DNA from: Oxalobacteraceae bacterium | GTDB taxonomy: Bacteria > Pseudomonadota > Gammaproteobacteria > Burkholderiales > Burkholderiaceae_D | Assembly (NCBI GenBank): GCA_021768485.1 | Contig: JAIZVZ010000004.1 | Location: 30,333-94,332, forward strand | DNA length: 64,000 nt | Direction: 5' to 3' | Part shown: positions 19,701 to 27,734 of the stretch, piece after piece | How positions within the stretch are numbered: position 1 is the stretch's first letter | Layout of the letters: every line of letters begins with the position of its first letter | Made by a program: the position numbers and the translations under genes | The notes under the pieces: generated by a model | Database searches by the model: none | Told to the model about the DNA's origin: nothing | The model's input: only the letters and a program-made list of their open reading frames with translations

Positions 19701-20233
19701 CGGATGACTTCAATATAAAAATGGTCGGGGAAAATGGCCGACCAGCGGCGCGCGCACTGCCTGGCCTGCTCGATATTGCCATTGTCGATGGCGATGCCGA
19801 CATCGCCGAAATGGGCGCCCGACAGCGCGATCAGGCCGCCGCTCTCGGGTCCCGAGCGCGGCAGCGCCTCGAGCCATTCGGTGCGGATCTCGGCGCGGCC
19901 GCGGTACTGGTTGGTGAGCCAGGCTTGCGACAGCAATTCGCACAATTGCAGATAGCCGGCGCGCGTTTTGACCAGCAATAACAGGCGCGAAGGCTGGTCG
20001 CGCTGCTTGTCGTTGGTAATCCAGACATCGCAGCCGGCAATCGGCTTGATGCCCAGACTGCGCGCGGCCTTGTAAAACTTAATCATGCCAAACAGATTGG
20101 CCAGATCGGTGATTGCCATGGCCGCTTGGCGGTCTTTGGCAGCGGCTTCGACGACATCGTCGATACGGACGATGCCATCGACGATGGAATATTCGGAGTG
20201 CAGGCGCAGGTGCGTAAAAATTGGAGCGTTCAT
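16739..20233 (-). CDS. dnaE: DNA polymerase III alpha subunit
   Basis: A 1164-residue replicative polymerase subunit of DnaE1 length. The N-terminal PHP domain begins FTHLRLHSEYSIVDG. The catalytic aspartates are visible in MPDFDVDFCQAGRDRVI, with the finger segment FNKSHAAAYALLAYQTAYLKAH and an OB-fold towards the C-terminus. It is monocistronic here and ends in a ten-base convergent overlap with the GT9 gene. Confidence 0.97.
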   Translation of the reverse strand: MNAPIFTHLRLHSEYSIVDGIVRIDDVVEAAAKDRQAAMAITDLANLFGMIKFYKAARSLGIKPIAGCDVWITNDKQRDQPSRLLLLVKTRAGYLQLCELLSQAWLTNQYRGRAEIRTEWLEALPRSGPESGGLIALSGAHFGDVGIAIDNGNIEQARQCARRWSAIFPDHFYIEVIRAGQPDMESHVRQAAALAHELQLPLVATHPTQFLTTEEFIAHEARTCISEGEMLANTRRVRRFNESQSFKTQAEMAELFADMPVALQNSVEIAKRCNLSLVLGKPQLPHFPTPPGMTIEEYLIAESEAGLEQRMAHLYPDPVKRAEQMPRYLERLKFELDTIIKMEFPGYFLIVAEFIRWAKQNGVPVGPGRGSGAGSLVAYSLLITDLDPLRYNLLFERFLNPERVSMPDFDVDFCQAGRDRVIQHVKDLYGKDAVSQIATFGTMAAKGAIRDVGRVLDFGYNFCDGVSKLIPFKPGKNVTIADAIEEEPALAERQENEEEVKQLLALAQQVEGIARNIGMHAGGVVIAPGKLTDFCPLYTQGGDSGVVSQYDKDDVEAVGLVKFDFLGLTTLTILDWAVRYIKALDPSQADFALDHLPLDDKASYQLLCKAKTVAVFQLESRGMQGMLKDARPDRFEDIIALVALYRPGPMDLIPDFCKRKHGERFDYPDPRTEGILSETYGIMVYQEQVMQMAQVVGGYSLGGADLLRRAMGKKKAEEMAEHRQIFRDGAAKDGLSQEKADEIFDLMEKFAGYGFNKSHAAAYALLAYQTAYLKAHHTAAFMAANLSLAMDDTDKIKILVEDCIEVCNLTLLPPDINLSDYRFTPVGPATPPAGPLKNEHVTQIRYGLGAIKGSGQAAIEAIIAARETGGPFTDLFDFCLRVDKRLTNRRTIDSMIRAGAFDCFGVDRAILLASVGFAMECADQALASINQVSLFGDDTDLVAPPDYVKVAPWSEKQKLTEEKVALGFYLSGHLFNIYAQEVRRFARGKLSELSPSRDPKMIAGMIAGVRTQMTQRGKIVIVTLDDNTGTTVDVTVYNELFDANKNMFREDEFLAVLGKVSEDRFSGGLRITAEKAMDIVAARLQYGLQVDGYLPTPLDPARLQEVLQPFRSEAGLPLVLRYRPQGTDECELRLGDEWRVLPADDLQVALSQVLGVQDVAIAYG

Positions 20234-20354
20234 GGCGCTATTTTACCTCGCGGGAACGAAATCCGACTGCGTCGAGACAAGATTGTTAACATCATTTCAT
20301 GCCAATAAAGCATTAGCGCGCCGCTGCCGGGCCAGCCGCCGCCGCCAGCGTCGC

Positions 20355-21449
20355 TCATGGCGCCGGCGTTTCGCCATAAGGACGCCGCATGCGCAGGAAA
20401 GGTTGTTCGATCGTCACGAAACTGAGGCGTGCCACCGCCCATACAAATGCATATAGGACGACAAACACAACGGCGCTGTCGAGCCAGTTGATGCCGGTAA
20501 TATGAATAAAGCCGCAATATGTGACGAGCAAGAAAATCAGCGAAAAATGCAGCATGTAAAACGAAAAACTGATCTCGCCGCCCTGCGCCAGCAGGCGCGA
20601 CAGCCAGGCCGGCAAACGATATTCGGCCGCCGCCCAGGTCACGATGAAAGCGGCCCAGCCAAGCGCTTCCTGCATCGACCATGTAATCCAGAACGGATGT
20701 TTGACGGGGCCGCGGCCAAACGGCGCAAAATGGGCTTGCAATGCGCTGTTGACGATGACGGCCAGCAAAGCGCATGGAAACAAGTACTTCGACCAGCGCC
20801 GCAGGCCGGCATGCTGGTGCTGCCACACAAGCGCGGCCAGCATGCCGATCACGAACTGGTCGAACCGGCCAACCAGCGTACTGAACAGCATGTGCGTGCT
20901 GGCCGGCGTGACGCTATAGGCACTGAGCTTAAACAGCAGCATCAGCGCCAGCAATTGGACAATATAGCGCAGGCCCTTGTTGATCACCATGCGCGACAGG
21001 AAGGGAAAGAGCAGATAAAACGTCAGTTCGACCGAAATCGTCCAGGCCGCGCCGGTGATGACGCTGCCCGAGGTCGGCGCATTGCCGAGATTGGAAAACA
21101 GCAGATAGAAAATATCTTGCGGCTGAAAGGCATTACGGCCGATGGACGTAGCCAGAAAAAACATCACCAGATACAAGGGAAAAATGCGCAAGATGCGGTT
21201 ACGCACAAATTGCCGATATTCGATGACAGCTTGATGATAGGCGATGCGCATGAACAGAAAGCCGGACAGGGTGAAAAACAGCGCGACCCCGGTATGGCCT
21301 TCGCTGACCAGGCCCCACCAGCTCGAGCCGAGGACGGCCCCGCTCAATTTGTAGTAATGAAGATAAAAGTGAAACGCAAACACGAGCGAGGCGGCCAGCA
21401 TCCTGATCTGATCGAGCGCCGGGCTATAGGGGAAATTGAGCGATTTCAT
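20355..21449 (-). CDS. Acyltransferase-3 family membrane protein
   Basis: A roughly 364-residue integral membrane acyltransferase (OafA/YrhL type) with about ten hydrophobic segments. The family motifs are present: DQIRMLAASLVFAFHFYLH near the start with the catalytic-type histidine, GVALFFTLSGFLFMRI, RNRILRIFPLYLV, and a C-terminal FSFYMLHFSLIF and IEQPFLR. Such enzymes O-acetylate or otherwise acylate surface polysaccharide, peptidoglycan or lipid; the target here is unknown. An upstream TTG/ATG extension to 21527 exists, but MKSLNFPYSP is the likelier N-terminus. Confidence 0.87.
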   Translation of the reverse strand: MKSLNFPYSPALDQIRMLAASLVFAFHFYLHYYKLSGAVLGSSWWGLVSEGHTGVALFFTLSGFLFMRIAYHQAVIEYRQFVRNRILRIFPLYLVMFFLATSIGRNAFQPQDIFYLLFSNLGNAPTSGSVITGAAWTISVELTFYLLFPFLSRMVINKGLRYIVQLLALMLLFKLSAYSVTPASTHMLFSTLVGRFDQFVIGMLAALVWQHQHAGLRRWSKYLFPCALLAVIVNSALQAHFAPFGRGPVKHPFWITWSMQEALGWAAFIVTWAAAEYRLPAWLSRLLAQGGEISFSFYMLHFSLIFLLVTYCGFIHITGINWLDSAVVFVVLYAFVWAVARLSFVTIEQPFLRMRRPYGETPAP

Positions 21450-21614
21450 CGGCAAAAGGCGTGAAATTTCATGTGACGGCGATTGCGCTGCCCGCTGCAA
21501 GAGGCGGCGGACGGCGTCTTTCCGCAATTGAAGAACAACAACAGGGCAGCATTCGAAATATGTTTCCTGTTAGCAGCAATAAAGTGCCGGCAAACGCGAA
21601 AACGCAACGCCGCA

Positions 21615-21620
21615 TATAAT
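21615..21620 (+). promoter_or_regulatory. Probable trhO promoter -10 element
   Basis: A perfect TATAAT hexamer lies 174 bases before the trhO ATG. No good -35 hexamer sits at the standard spacing, so the call rests on the -10 alone. Confidence 0.4.
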
Positions 21621-21630
21621 TGGCGCCTGG

Positions 21631-21681
21631 ACTGCGTCGGTGCTTAAACTGCGTCGGTGCCTGAACTGCGTCGGTGCCTGA
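21631..21681 (+). repeat. Tandem repeat, three 17-nt units in the trhO leader
   Basis: Three head-to-tail copies: ACTGCGTCGGTGCTTAA followed by two identical ACTGCGTCGGTGCCTGA, then decayed remnants such as AACTGCGCTGGC. They begin about ten bases after the putative -10 hexamer, so they would lie in the 5' leader of trhO mRNA. Confidence 0.9.
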
Positions 21682-21793
21682 ACTTCGCCGGAACTGCGCT
21701 GGCACCGTCGCTGCAGCTGCGGCAGTTCTGTTTCAGTAACTGCGCGCGATTCTGTGCCGCCTTCCTGTCCTCGCTTTGATTATCGGTTCATCC

Positions 21794-22639
21794 ATGTCCA
21801 CTGCCACCACCTTCGTCAATATCGCCGCCTATAAATTCGTCACGCTCGACGACCGCGAGGCCTTGCGCCCGCTGTATCGGCAGCGCTGCGCGCAACTGGA
21901 CTTGAAGGGCACGATTTTGCTCGCGCCGGAAGGCATCAACCTGTTCCTGTGCGGCGCCCGCGCGGCGATTGACGATTTTCTCTGCTGGCTGCGCGGCGAT
22001 GCGCGCCTGGCCGATATCGTCGTCAAGCACAGCTATTCGGGCGAGCAATCGTTCAAGCGCATGCTGGTCAAGCTCAAACCCGAAATCATCACCATGCGCA
22101 TGCCGGTGATCCGTCCCGAACAAGGCCGGGCACCGGCCGTCGCCCCGGCCACGCTGGCGCGCTGGCTCGACCAGGGCCGCGATGACGACGGCAAGCCGGT
22201 GGTCATGCTCGACACCCGCAATGGCTTCGAAGTCGATGTCGGTACATTCGCCGGCACAGTCGATTACCGGATCGAGAAATTTTCGGACTTTCCCGACCTG
22301 GTCGCGCGCCATCGGGACGATTTTCAGGGCAAGACCGTGGTCACGTTTTGCACCGGCGGCATCCGCTGCGAAAAAGCCGCGATCCACATGAAAAATAGCG
22401 GCTTCGACAGCGTCTACCAGCTCGATGGCGGAATTTTGCGCTATTTCGAAGAGGTCGGCGGCGCCCACTACAGCGGCGACTGTTTCGTATTCGACCATCG
22501 CACCGCGCTCGATCCGCAATTGCGGCCCACGGCCAGCACCACCTGTTTCGTGTGCCGCAGCGTGGTCACGCCGCGCGCGCAGCTGTCGCCGATGTATGTC
22601 TATGAAAAGTCGTGTCCGGCCTGTTACGGCGCAACGTGA
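21794..22639 (+). CDS. trhO: tRNA uridine(34) hydroxylase TrhO (rhodanese-like, UPF0176)
   Basis: A 281-residue protein of the YceA/TrhO family, which uses O2 to form 5-hydroxyuridine at tRNA position 34. An N-terminal acylphosphatase-like domain contains [16 protein letters not shown]. The rhodanese domain has [15 protein letters not shown] and the active cysteine in [14 protein letters not shown] near residue 185. C-terminal cysteine pairs (CFVC, CPAC) suggest a small metal site. The ATG at 21794 is preferred over an in-frame upstream start at 21776. Confidence 0.92.
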   Translation: MSTATTFVNIAAYKFVTLDDREALRPLYRQRCAQLDLKGTILLAPEGINLFLCGARAAIDDFLCWLRGDARLADIVVKHSYSGEQSFKRMLVKLKPEIITMRMPVIRPEQGRAPAVAPATLARWLDQGRDDDGKPVVMLDTRNGFEVDVGTFAGTVDYRIEKFSDFPDLVARHRDDFQGKTVVTFCTGGIRCEKAAIHMKNSGFDSVYQLDGGILRYFEEVGGAHYSGDCFVFDHRTALDPQLRPTASTTCFVCRSVVTPRAQLSPMYVYEKSCPACYGAT

Positions 22640-22667
22640 ACGCCTGCGCCCGGCAGGCAAGCGGCGC

Positions 22668-24044
22668 CTAGCGCGCGCTGAAATAACCGGCCACTTCCTG
22701 CACGTCGCGCTCGCTGAGCACGCCGCCGGCGCTACGCAGGCGCAAGGTCGACAATAGATAGGTATAACGCGCCTGCGCCAGGTCGCGCTGCGCCGTGTAG
22801 AGCTGCTGCACCGCGGTCAGCAGATCGAGATTGATGCGCACGCCGCCCTTGATGCTTTGCGTAGTCGCCTCGACCAGCAGCCTGGCCGAGGCCAGCGATT
22901 TCTCCTGGGCCGCGATCTTGGCCTTGCCGGTCTGGACTTGATTGTATTGCTTGCGCAGCTCGATCAATAATTTTTCGGTGCGGGCATCGAGATCGGACTG
23001 CGCTTTTTCATAATTGGCAACCGCTTGCCGCGTGTTCGATGAAATCGCGCCGCCCGAATACAGCGGCACCGTCAATTGCAGGCCAATGGCGCGGATCACC
23101 GACTCCTGGCCGATGACATTGATGGTTTCGGAACGGTTTTTGCTGATGCTGCTGACCAGCTCGAGGCGCGGCGCATGGCCGGCGCGATTGAGATTGATTT
23201 GCTGGCGTGCCCCCTCAACCTGCTGTTTCTGAGCAAGCAAATCGGGGTTGCCTGCAAGCGCCCGCTGTTCCCATTCTTCATAACTGCCGCTGATCAGAAT
23301 CGGCGCCCGGAAGTCGGCCGGCAAGCCGTCCAGGCTGCGCACCTCGCGCCCGACCAGCCCGGCCAGGGTCTGACGGGCCGTCAATTGCTGGTCCTGGGCC
23401 TCGAGCAATTGGGCGGCCGAAGCGTCGAGCCTGGCCTGCGTCTCGATCATGTCGGTGCGCGTTCCTTCCCCCTTCTGAAACATGGTGTCATTGACCTGAC
23501 GCTGCTCGGCATACATGTCGCGCTGCGCCGTGGCCAGCCGGACCTGGTCGTCGGCATACAAGGCATCGAGATAGGCGCCGACCAGGCGCGTGACCAGCTC
23601 CTGCTTCTGGCTGCTGAACTGCGCATTACTGAACGCCGTCTGCACCTCGCCAAGCCGGTAGCGCGCCAGGGCGTCGAAATTGACGAGCGGCTGACGCAGG
23701 CTGATGTCGGACGAAATGCTCGAATAGGTCTGGTGCGTCGTAAACGGATTGCCGTAAAAATCGCCGGCACTGATCGTGGTCCGGTTCTTGCCCGTGTAAT
23801 AGCTGGCCGACAGGCTGGGCAAGAGATTGGCGCGGCCCTGAATCCGGTATTCCTGGCCCGCCTCGTTATCGTGAATCGCCATCTTGTAGGTCGGATCGTT
23901 TTGCAGCGCGGCGCGGTAGGCTTCGAGCAGACCCAGCGCATGCGCGCCGGCGCTGGCCAGCAGCATGCTGGCGGCGAACGCACATACCGCCAGCGCTTTC
24001 GCCGCGCCACTGGACGAATCCCTGGTCGATCGATGCGATATCAT
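22668..24044 (-). CDS. TolC-family outer-membrane channel of the type I secretion system
   Basis: A 458-residue TolC/OMF protein. A basic then hydrophobic N-terminus (ALAVCAFAASMLLASAGAHA) is a cleavable signal peptide. The mature protein starts LGLLEAYRAALQNDPTYK and shows two long helical hairpin repeats, the TolC layout. It forms the outer-membrane and periplasmic tunnel for the HlyD/ABC pair encoded just upstream. It starts two bases after the HlyD gene stop, making it the last gene of the operon. It converges with trhO across 28 bases that hold only a GC hairpin without a T-run. Confidence 0.9.
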   Translation of the reverse strand: MISHRSTRDSSSGAAKALAVCAFAASMLLASAGAHALGLLEAYRAALQNDPTYKMAIHDNEAGQEYRIQGRANLLPSLSASYYTGKNRTTISAGDFYGNPFTTHQTYSSISSDISLRQPLVNFDALARYRLGEVQTAFSNAQFSSQKQELVTRLVGAYLDALYADDQVRLATAQRDMYAEQRQVNDTMFQKGEGTRTDMIETQARLDASAAQLLEAQDQQLTARQTLAGLVGREVRSLDGLPADFRAPILISGSYEEWEQRALAGNPDLLAQKQQVEGARQQINLNRAGHAPRLELVSSISKNRSETINVIGQESVIRAIGLQLTVPLYSGGAISSNTRQAVANYEKAQSDLDARTEKLLIELRKQYNQVQTGKAKIAAQEKSLASARLLVEATTQSIKGGVRINLDLLTAVQQLYTAQRDLAQARYTYLLSTLRLRSAGGVLSERDVQEVAGYFSAR

Positions 24045-24046
24045 GC

Positions 24047-25402
24047 TCAGTCCTCGGTCATCGATGTCTTAGCGCGGTCGAAAATCGGCTTGAGCAGATA
24101 GCTCATCATCGTGCGCTCGCCGGTCTTGACGAACATTTCAACCGGCATGCCGGGCCGCACCTGCAGATCAGCCAGCATCGGCACCCCCTTCGGCGCCACC
24201 TTGGCCTGTACCTTGTAATACGGCTGGCCGCCATGCTCGTCGGTGAAGCGGTCGGCCGACACTTGCGTGATCACGCCCGGAATATGCGGCGTCTTGTTTT
24301 GGTTGAAGGCTGAAAAAATCAATTCGACGGCCAGCCCCGCATGCACCTTGTCGACCAGGTTGACCGCCATCTGCCCATCGACGACGAGCGGGTCGCCGCT
24401 CGGCACGATATCCATCATCTTGAAGCCGGGCCCGATCACGGCGCCGCGCATAAAGACGGTCGCCCCGACCACGGTGCCGGCAACGGGCGAGCGCACCACC
24501 GTATTGTCTTCGTCATAGTTTTGCGCTGTCAGGCGATTGCTCAGCGCTTCAGCTTCTTTTTGCACATCGGCCAGCTGGGTCCGCACTTCTTTTTGATAGT
24601 CTTGCAAGCGCATCGCCTTGCGCACGCGCAGTTCGCCGATCTGGCGCTGGGCGCGCCCGAGGTTGCCATTATCTTCGGCAATGGCACCGCTGAGCTGCGC
24701 CGCGGTACGCTCGACATCGAGCAGGCGATTGCGCGCAATATAGCCGTCGCGGGCCAGATCGCGCAAGCCGCTCAATTGTTCTTCGGTAATTTTCAACTGG
24801 ATTTTCTTGCTGTCGCGCGATGCCTGCAGGCCCGCGATCTGCACTCTGAGGCCACCGATGCTCTCATCGGCAGCGGCCAGCTCATTGCGCAGCGACGATT
24901 GCCGCGACATGAATAGCTGGGCCTGGGCACTGACATTGCCCGTTACCAGCGTGTCGTCTTTATAGGGCAGCAAGGCCGGCGGAAACGCGACCGCGGCCTT
25001 GCCATCGCGCTCGGCAATCAGCCTGGCCTCGGTCGCCCGCGCCGAAATATACTGGCCCCGGCTGATATCGGATGCCGATTTGGCCTGGATATCGTTCATC
25101 CGCACCAGAATCTGCCCGGCCTTGACGACATCGCCATCCCTGACCAGGATTTCCTGTACCGTACCGCCATTCTGGTGCTGGATCGCCTTGCGGTTGGTGG
25201 CGACGGTGACCGTGCCCGACATCGGCACGCCGCGGTCGAGCGGTGCAAAAGACGCCCACAATAAAAAGCCGCCGACGCCAAACAGGACGATCAACCAGCC
25301 GAGACGGGCAAAGCGGCCTGGATCGGTATTGACGAGGAGCGGCGCGACGTCGTGCGCGACGACTTCGCTGGCCTCGGTTTTGCTGGACGATATCAGTTTC
25401 AT
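24047..25402 (-). CDS. HlyD-family T1SS membrane fusion protein
   Basis: A 451-residue periplasmic adaptor. One N-terminal transmembrane helix (LGWLIVLFGVGGFLLWASF, about residues 34-52) is followed by a split lipoyl/barrel-sandwich domain (GTVQEILVRDGDVVKAGQ and VVRSPVAGTVVGATVF). A long coiled coil of roughly residues 120-300 lies between the halves, and the end matches PrtE/HlyD (RPGMPVEMFVKTGERTMMSYLLKP). It bridges the ABC ATPase and TolC. It lies 22 bases after the ABC gene and is clearly co-transcribed. Confidence 0.93.
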   Translation of the reverse strand: MKLISSSKTEASEVVAHDVAPLLVNTDPGRFARLGWLIVLFGVGGFLLWASFAPLDRGVPMSGTVTVATNRKAIQHQNGGTVQEILVRDGDVVKAGQILVRMNDIQAKSASDISRGQYISARATEARLIAERDGKAAVAFPPALLPYKDDTLVTGNVSAQAQLFMSRQSSLRNELAAADESIGGLRVQIAGLQASRDSKKIQLKITEEQLSGLRDLARDGYIARNRLLDVERTAAQLSGAIAEDNGNLGRAQRQIGELRVRKAMRLQDYQKEVRTQLADVQKEAEALSNRLTAQNYDEDNTVVRSPVAGTVVGATVFMRGAVIGPGFKMMDIVPSGDPLVVDGQMAVNLVDKVHAGLAVELIFSAFNQNKTPHIPGVITQVSADRFTDEHGGQPYYKVQAKVAPKGVPMLADLQVRPGMPVEMFVKTGERTMMSYLLKPIFDRAKTSMTED

Positions 25403-25424
25403 CGATAATCTCCGTCAAATTGCG

Positions 25425-27287
25425 TCAAATCGTTTCCGGCTGGGCCGCGGCATCGGAATTTTCCTGTGGCGCCGGCGGTATTTGCGGGCCAGCCTGCTGC
25501 GCCGAATGCTGCGGCTGCTGCGGCTGCGGTGGCTGAGGTGGCTGAGGGGGCGCCGATGCCTGCTGCGCGCCGGCCTTTTGAACGTGCTGCGCATATTGCT
25601 GATTTTGCTGTTGCAATGCGCTCAGCACCTGCTCGGTCGGACCGAACATCTGCAGCTGGCCGTCGCGCAGCAGCAGCAACTTGGTCGTCACGCCGATAAT
25701 CGAGGTGCGGTGCGTGATCAAGACGATCGTCTTGCCGCGCTGACGCAAATCGGTGATGGCCATGACCAGGGCCTGTTCGCCAGTCTCGTCGAGATTGGAA
25801 TTGGGTTCGTCGAGAATGATGAGCGCCGGATCGCCATACATGGCCCGCGCCAGCCCGAGGCGCTGCTTCTGGCCACCGGACAGCCCCATGCCATCGATGC
25901 CCAACAGCGTGTCATAGCCTTTTGGCAGATGCAAAATCATGTCATGCACGCCGGCGCGCTGTGCCGCCAGCACCACCGCATCGGCTTCGATATCGCCAAA
26001 GCGCGCAATGTTTTCGCTGACGGTGCCGCCAAATAATTCGATATCTTGCGGCAGATAGCCGATATGCGGCCCCAGTTCATCCTTGTTCCAGCTGAAGATG
26101 TCGGCGCCGTCGAGCCGTACCGTGCCCAGCGCCGCCGGCCAGACGCCGGCCAGCAGGCGCGCCAGCGTCGACTTGCCGGCGCCGGACGGGCCGATCACGC
26201 CCAATACCTCGCCGGCGGCGATCGCAAAGCCGACACCTTTCAAGACCGGCGTCGGCGAACCGGGCGGCGCCGCCGATACGCCCTCGACGGCAATCTGACC
26301 GCGCGGTTTGGGCAGCGCCATGCCGGCCCGCCGCGCCGGATATTCGCTCAATAATTTCTCGAGACGCGAATATGCACTTTTGGTGCCGCTCCAGCTTTTC
26401 CATACAGAAATAACTTGCTGGACCGGCATCAGCGCGCGCCCCAACAGAATCGAGGCGGCGATCATCATGCCGGGAGTCATTTTATTTTCGAGCACCAGCA
26501 AGGCACCGAAACCGAGGGCCAGCGATTGCAGCGAAATCTGCACGAATTTGGTGATCGCACCGATAATGCCGGCTTTTTCGCTGGCTTCGGCTTGCAATTG
26601 CAAAAATTTTTGATGCAGCTTGAACCAGCGTCCTTGCAGATTGGGCAACATGCCCATCGACTCGATGACTTCGGCATTGCGCAAATTATTGCTGGCCAGG
26701 GTGGACGAGGCGATGGCCATCGCGTTCGCCTCGGCCAGCGGCTTGCGCGTCGCCACTTCATTGATGATGGCCAGGATAATCAATAACAGCGTTCCACCGA
26801 CGGCAAATATGCCTAGCGAGGGCTCGAACAGGAAGATCACGATCAGATAAATCGGAAACCACGGCGCATCCATGAAGGCAAACAAGGCATTCCCGGTCAA
26901 GAACTGGCGAATGTTTGTCAAGTCGGACAAAGCCTGTCCGGCGTTGCCGCCACCGCGCCTGAGGCTTTGCTCAAACGCGGCCGTATAGACACGCTTATTG
27001 AGCGTCATGTCGAGATGGGCGCCGATACGCACCAGCATAAAGCTGCGCATCAATTCCAGGCCGCTCATCAATATATAGGCACCGAACATCATCAGCGTCA
27101 GCATCGCCAGCGTGATTTCATTGCGGCTGCCCAAAACCCGGTCATACACTTGCAGCATGTATAAGGACGGCACCAGCATCAACAAATTAATAATGGCGCT
27201 AAACACCGCCACGGTACGAAAGGCACTTTTAAAACCACTTAACACCTGCGTAATTTCGTTACGCGGCATTTGAAATAGGATTCTCAT
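25425..27287 (-). CDS. Type I secretion ABC permease/ATPase (PrtD/RsaD type)
   Basis: About 620 residues. The membrane domain begins FRTVAVFSAIINLLMLVPSLYMLQVYDRVL, typical of PrtD-like exporters that lack an N-terminal peptidase domain. The ATPase domain has Walker A GPSGAGKSTLARL, signature LSGGQKQRLGLARA and Walker B LIILDEPNSNLD. This subfamily exports proteases, adhesins and S-layer proteins with an uncleaved C-terminal signal. After the ATPase comes a ~60-residue Pro/Gln-rich tail (PPQPPQPPQPQQPQ), not typical of the family. The ATG at 27287 is chosen. The frame is open to GTG 27371 through an in-frame 12-nt repeat, and neither start has a clear ribosome-binding site. Confidence 0.92.
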   Translation of the reverse strand: MRILFQMPRNEITQVLSGFKSAFRTVAVFSAIINLLMLVPSLYMLQVYDRVLGSRNEITLAMLTLMMFGAYILMSGLELMRSFMLVRIGAHLDMTLNKRVYTAAFEQSLRRGGGNAGQALSDLTNIRQFLTGNALFAFMDAPWFPIYLIVIFLFEPSLGIFAVGGTLLLIILAIINEVATRKPLAEANAMAIASSTLASNNLRNAEVIESMGMLPNLQGRWFKLHQKFLQLQAEASEKAGIIGAITKFVQISLQSLALGFGALLVLENKMTPGMMIAASILLGRALMPVQQVISVWKSWSGTKSAYSRLEKLLSEYPARRAGMALPKPRGQIAVEGVSAAPPGSPTPVLKGVGFAIAAGEVLGVIGPSGAGKSTLARLLAGVWPAALGTVRLDGADIFSWNKDELGPHIGYLPQDIELFGGTVSENIARFGDIEADAVVLAAQRAGVHDMILHLPKGYDTLLGIDGMGLSGGQKQRLGLARAMYGDPALIILDEPNSNLDETGEQALVMAITDLRQRGKTIVLITHRTSIIGVTTKLLLLRDGQLQMFGPTEQVLSALQQQNQQYAQHVQKAGAQQASAPPQPPQPPQPQQPQHSAQQAGPQIPPAPQENSDAAAQPETI

Positions 27288-27312
27288 ATTTGCATGCAAA
27301 GTGCACCGCAGT

Positions 27313-27372
27313 GCAGGTTGAACTACAGGTTGAACTGCCGCTTGAACAGCAGTTTGAAAAGCAGCTTGCACA
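27313..27372 (-). repeat. Five 12-nt imperfect tandem units in the T1SS leader
   Basis: Plus-strand units: GCAGGTTGAACT, ACAGGTTGAACT, GCCGCTTGAACA, GCAGTTTGAAAA, GCAGCTTGCACA. Downstream of the putative promoter they would lie in the leader of the T1SS mRNA. They are in frame with the ABC gene, where they would encode repeated QxxV/QxxF tetrads if a GTG at 27371 were used. Confidence 0.9.
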
Positions 27373-27428
27373 ATAGGCCGACATGACGATCCAGAGCGTG
27401 GACTTTATATGGACTACCGGCAAACAAA

Positions 27429-27444
27429 TGTGATGGCCATCACG
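27429..27444. promoter_or_regulatory. CRP-like operator upstream of the T1SS operon
   Basis: TGTGATGGCCATCACG contains the perfect 14-bp palindrome GTGATGGCCATCAC and matches TGTGA-N6-TCACA at 9 of 10 positions. Its centre is about 30 bp from the candidate -10 TATAAA at 27404-27409 on the minus strand, close to the spacing of class II CRP-activated promoters. The protein that binds it is inferred, not shown. Confidence 0.7.
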
Positions 27445-27734
27445 CTTTCCACCACTTCACACGTGCAAGGTGCACACATGATGATGGCGCACAATAATGA
27501 TGATGTTGAGCGGGCAATTCCTCCTCTCTGCAGATCGATTCCGGCAACGCGGCGCGATCGGGGCAGGCATGAAAAAAAACAGGGAATCAGCAAGACAGGT
27601 CAAAAATCAGTCTGAACCAGCGAGCCTGACAGGACCACGCAATATATTCACGCAAACCGGCGCAAACTCACGCAAACAAAGCCGCGCTATACACGCGGCA
27701 TGACACGAACCAATGTGTGTTCTGACGCGCGACG

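Larger units (their letters stand above)
21450..21793. other. Gene-free spacer with trhO promoter region and repeat
   Basis: This 344-base spacer between divergent genes contains no recognised gene. It holds a perfect TATAAT at 21615-21620 on the plus strand and the 17-nt repeat described separately. A lone TGTGA half-site occurs near 21470 without a matching partner. Confidence 0.6.
27288..27734. other. Gene-free regulatory spacer upstream of the T1SS operon
   Basis: No gene was recognised in these 447 bases. They contain, reading towards the operon, a TGTGA-type dyad, a second small palindrome (GTGCA-AGG-TGCAC at 27463-27475), a candidate -10 (TATAAA, minus strand, 27404-27409), a five-unit 12-nt repeat, and the 12-bp palindrome TTTGCATGCAAA at 27289-27300 just before the chosen start. 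Confidence 0.6.

Noticed and set aside
18251..19981. Long open frame antisense to dnaE (576 codons).
   Set aside because: dnaE is complete with all catalytic motifs; the antisense frame has no recognisable domain and reflects high third-position GC.
22642..22658. GCCTGC/GCAGGC hairpin between trhO and the TolC gene as a terminator.
   Set aside because: No T-run on either side; only a six-base stem.
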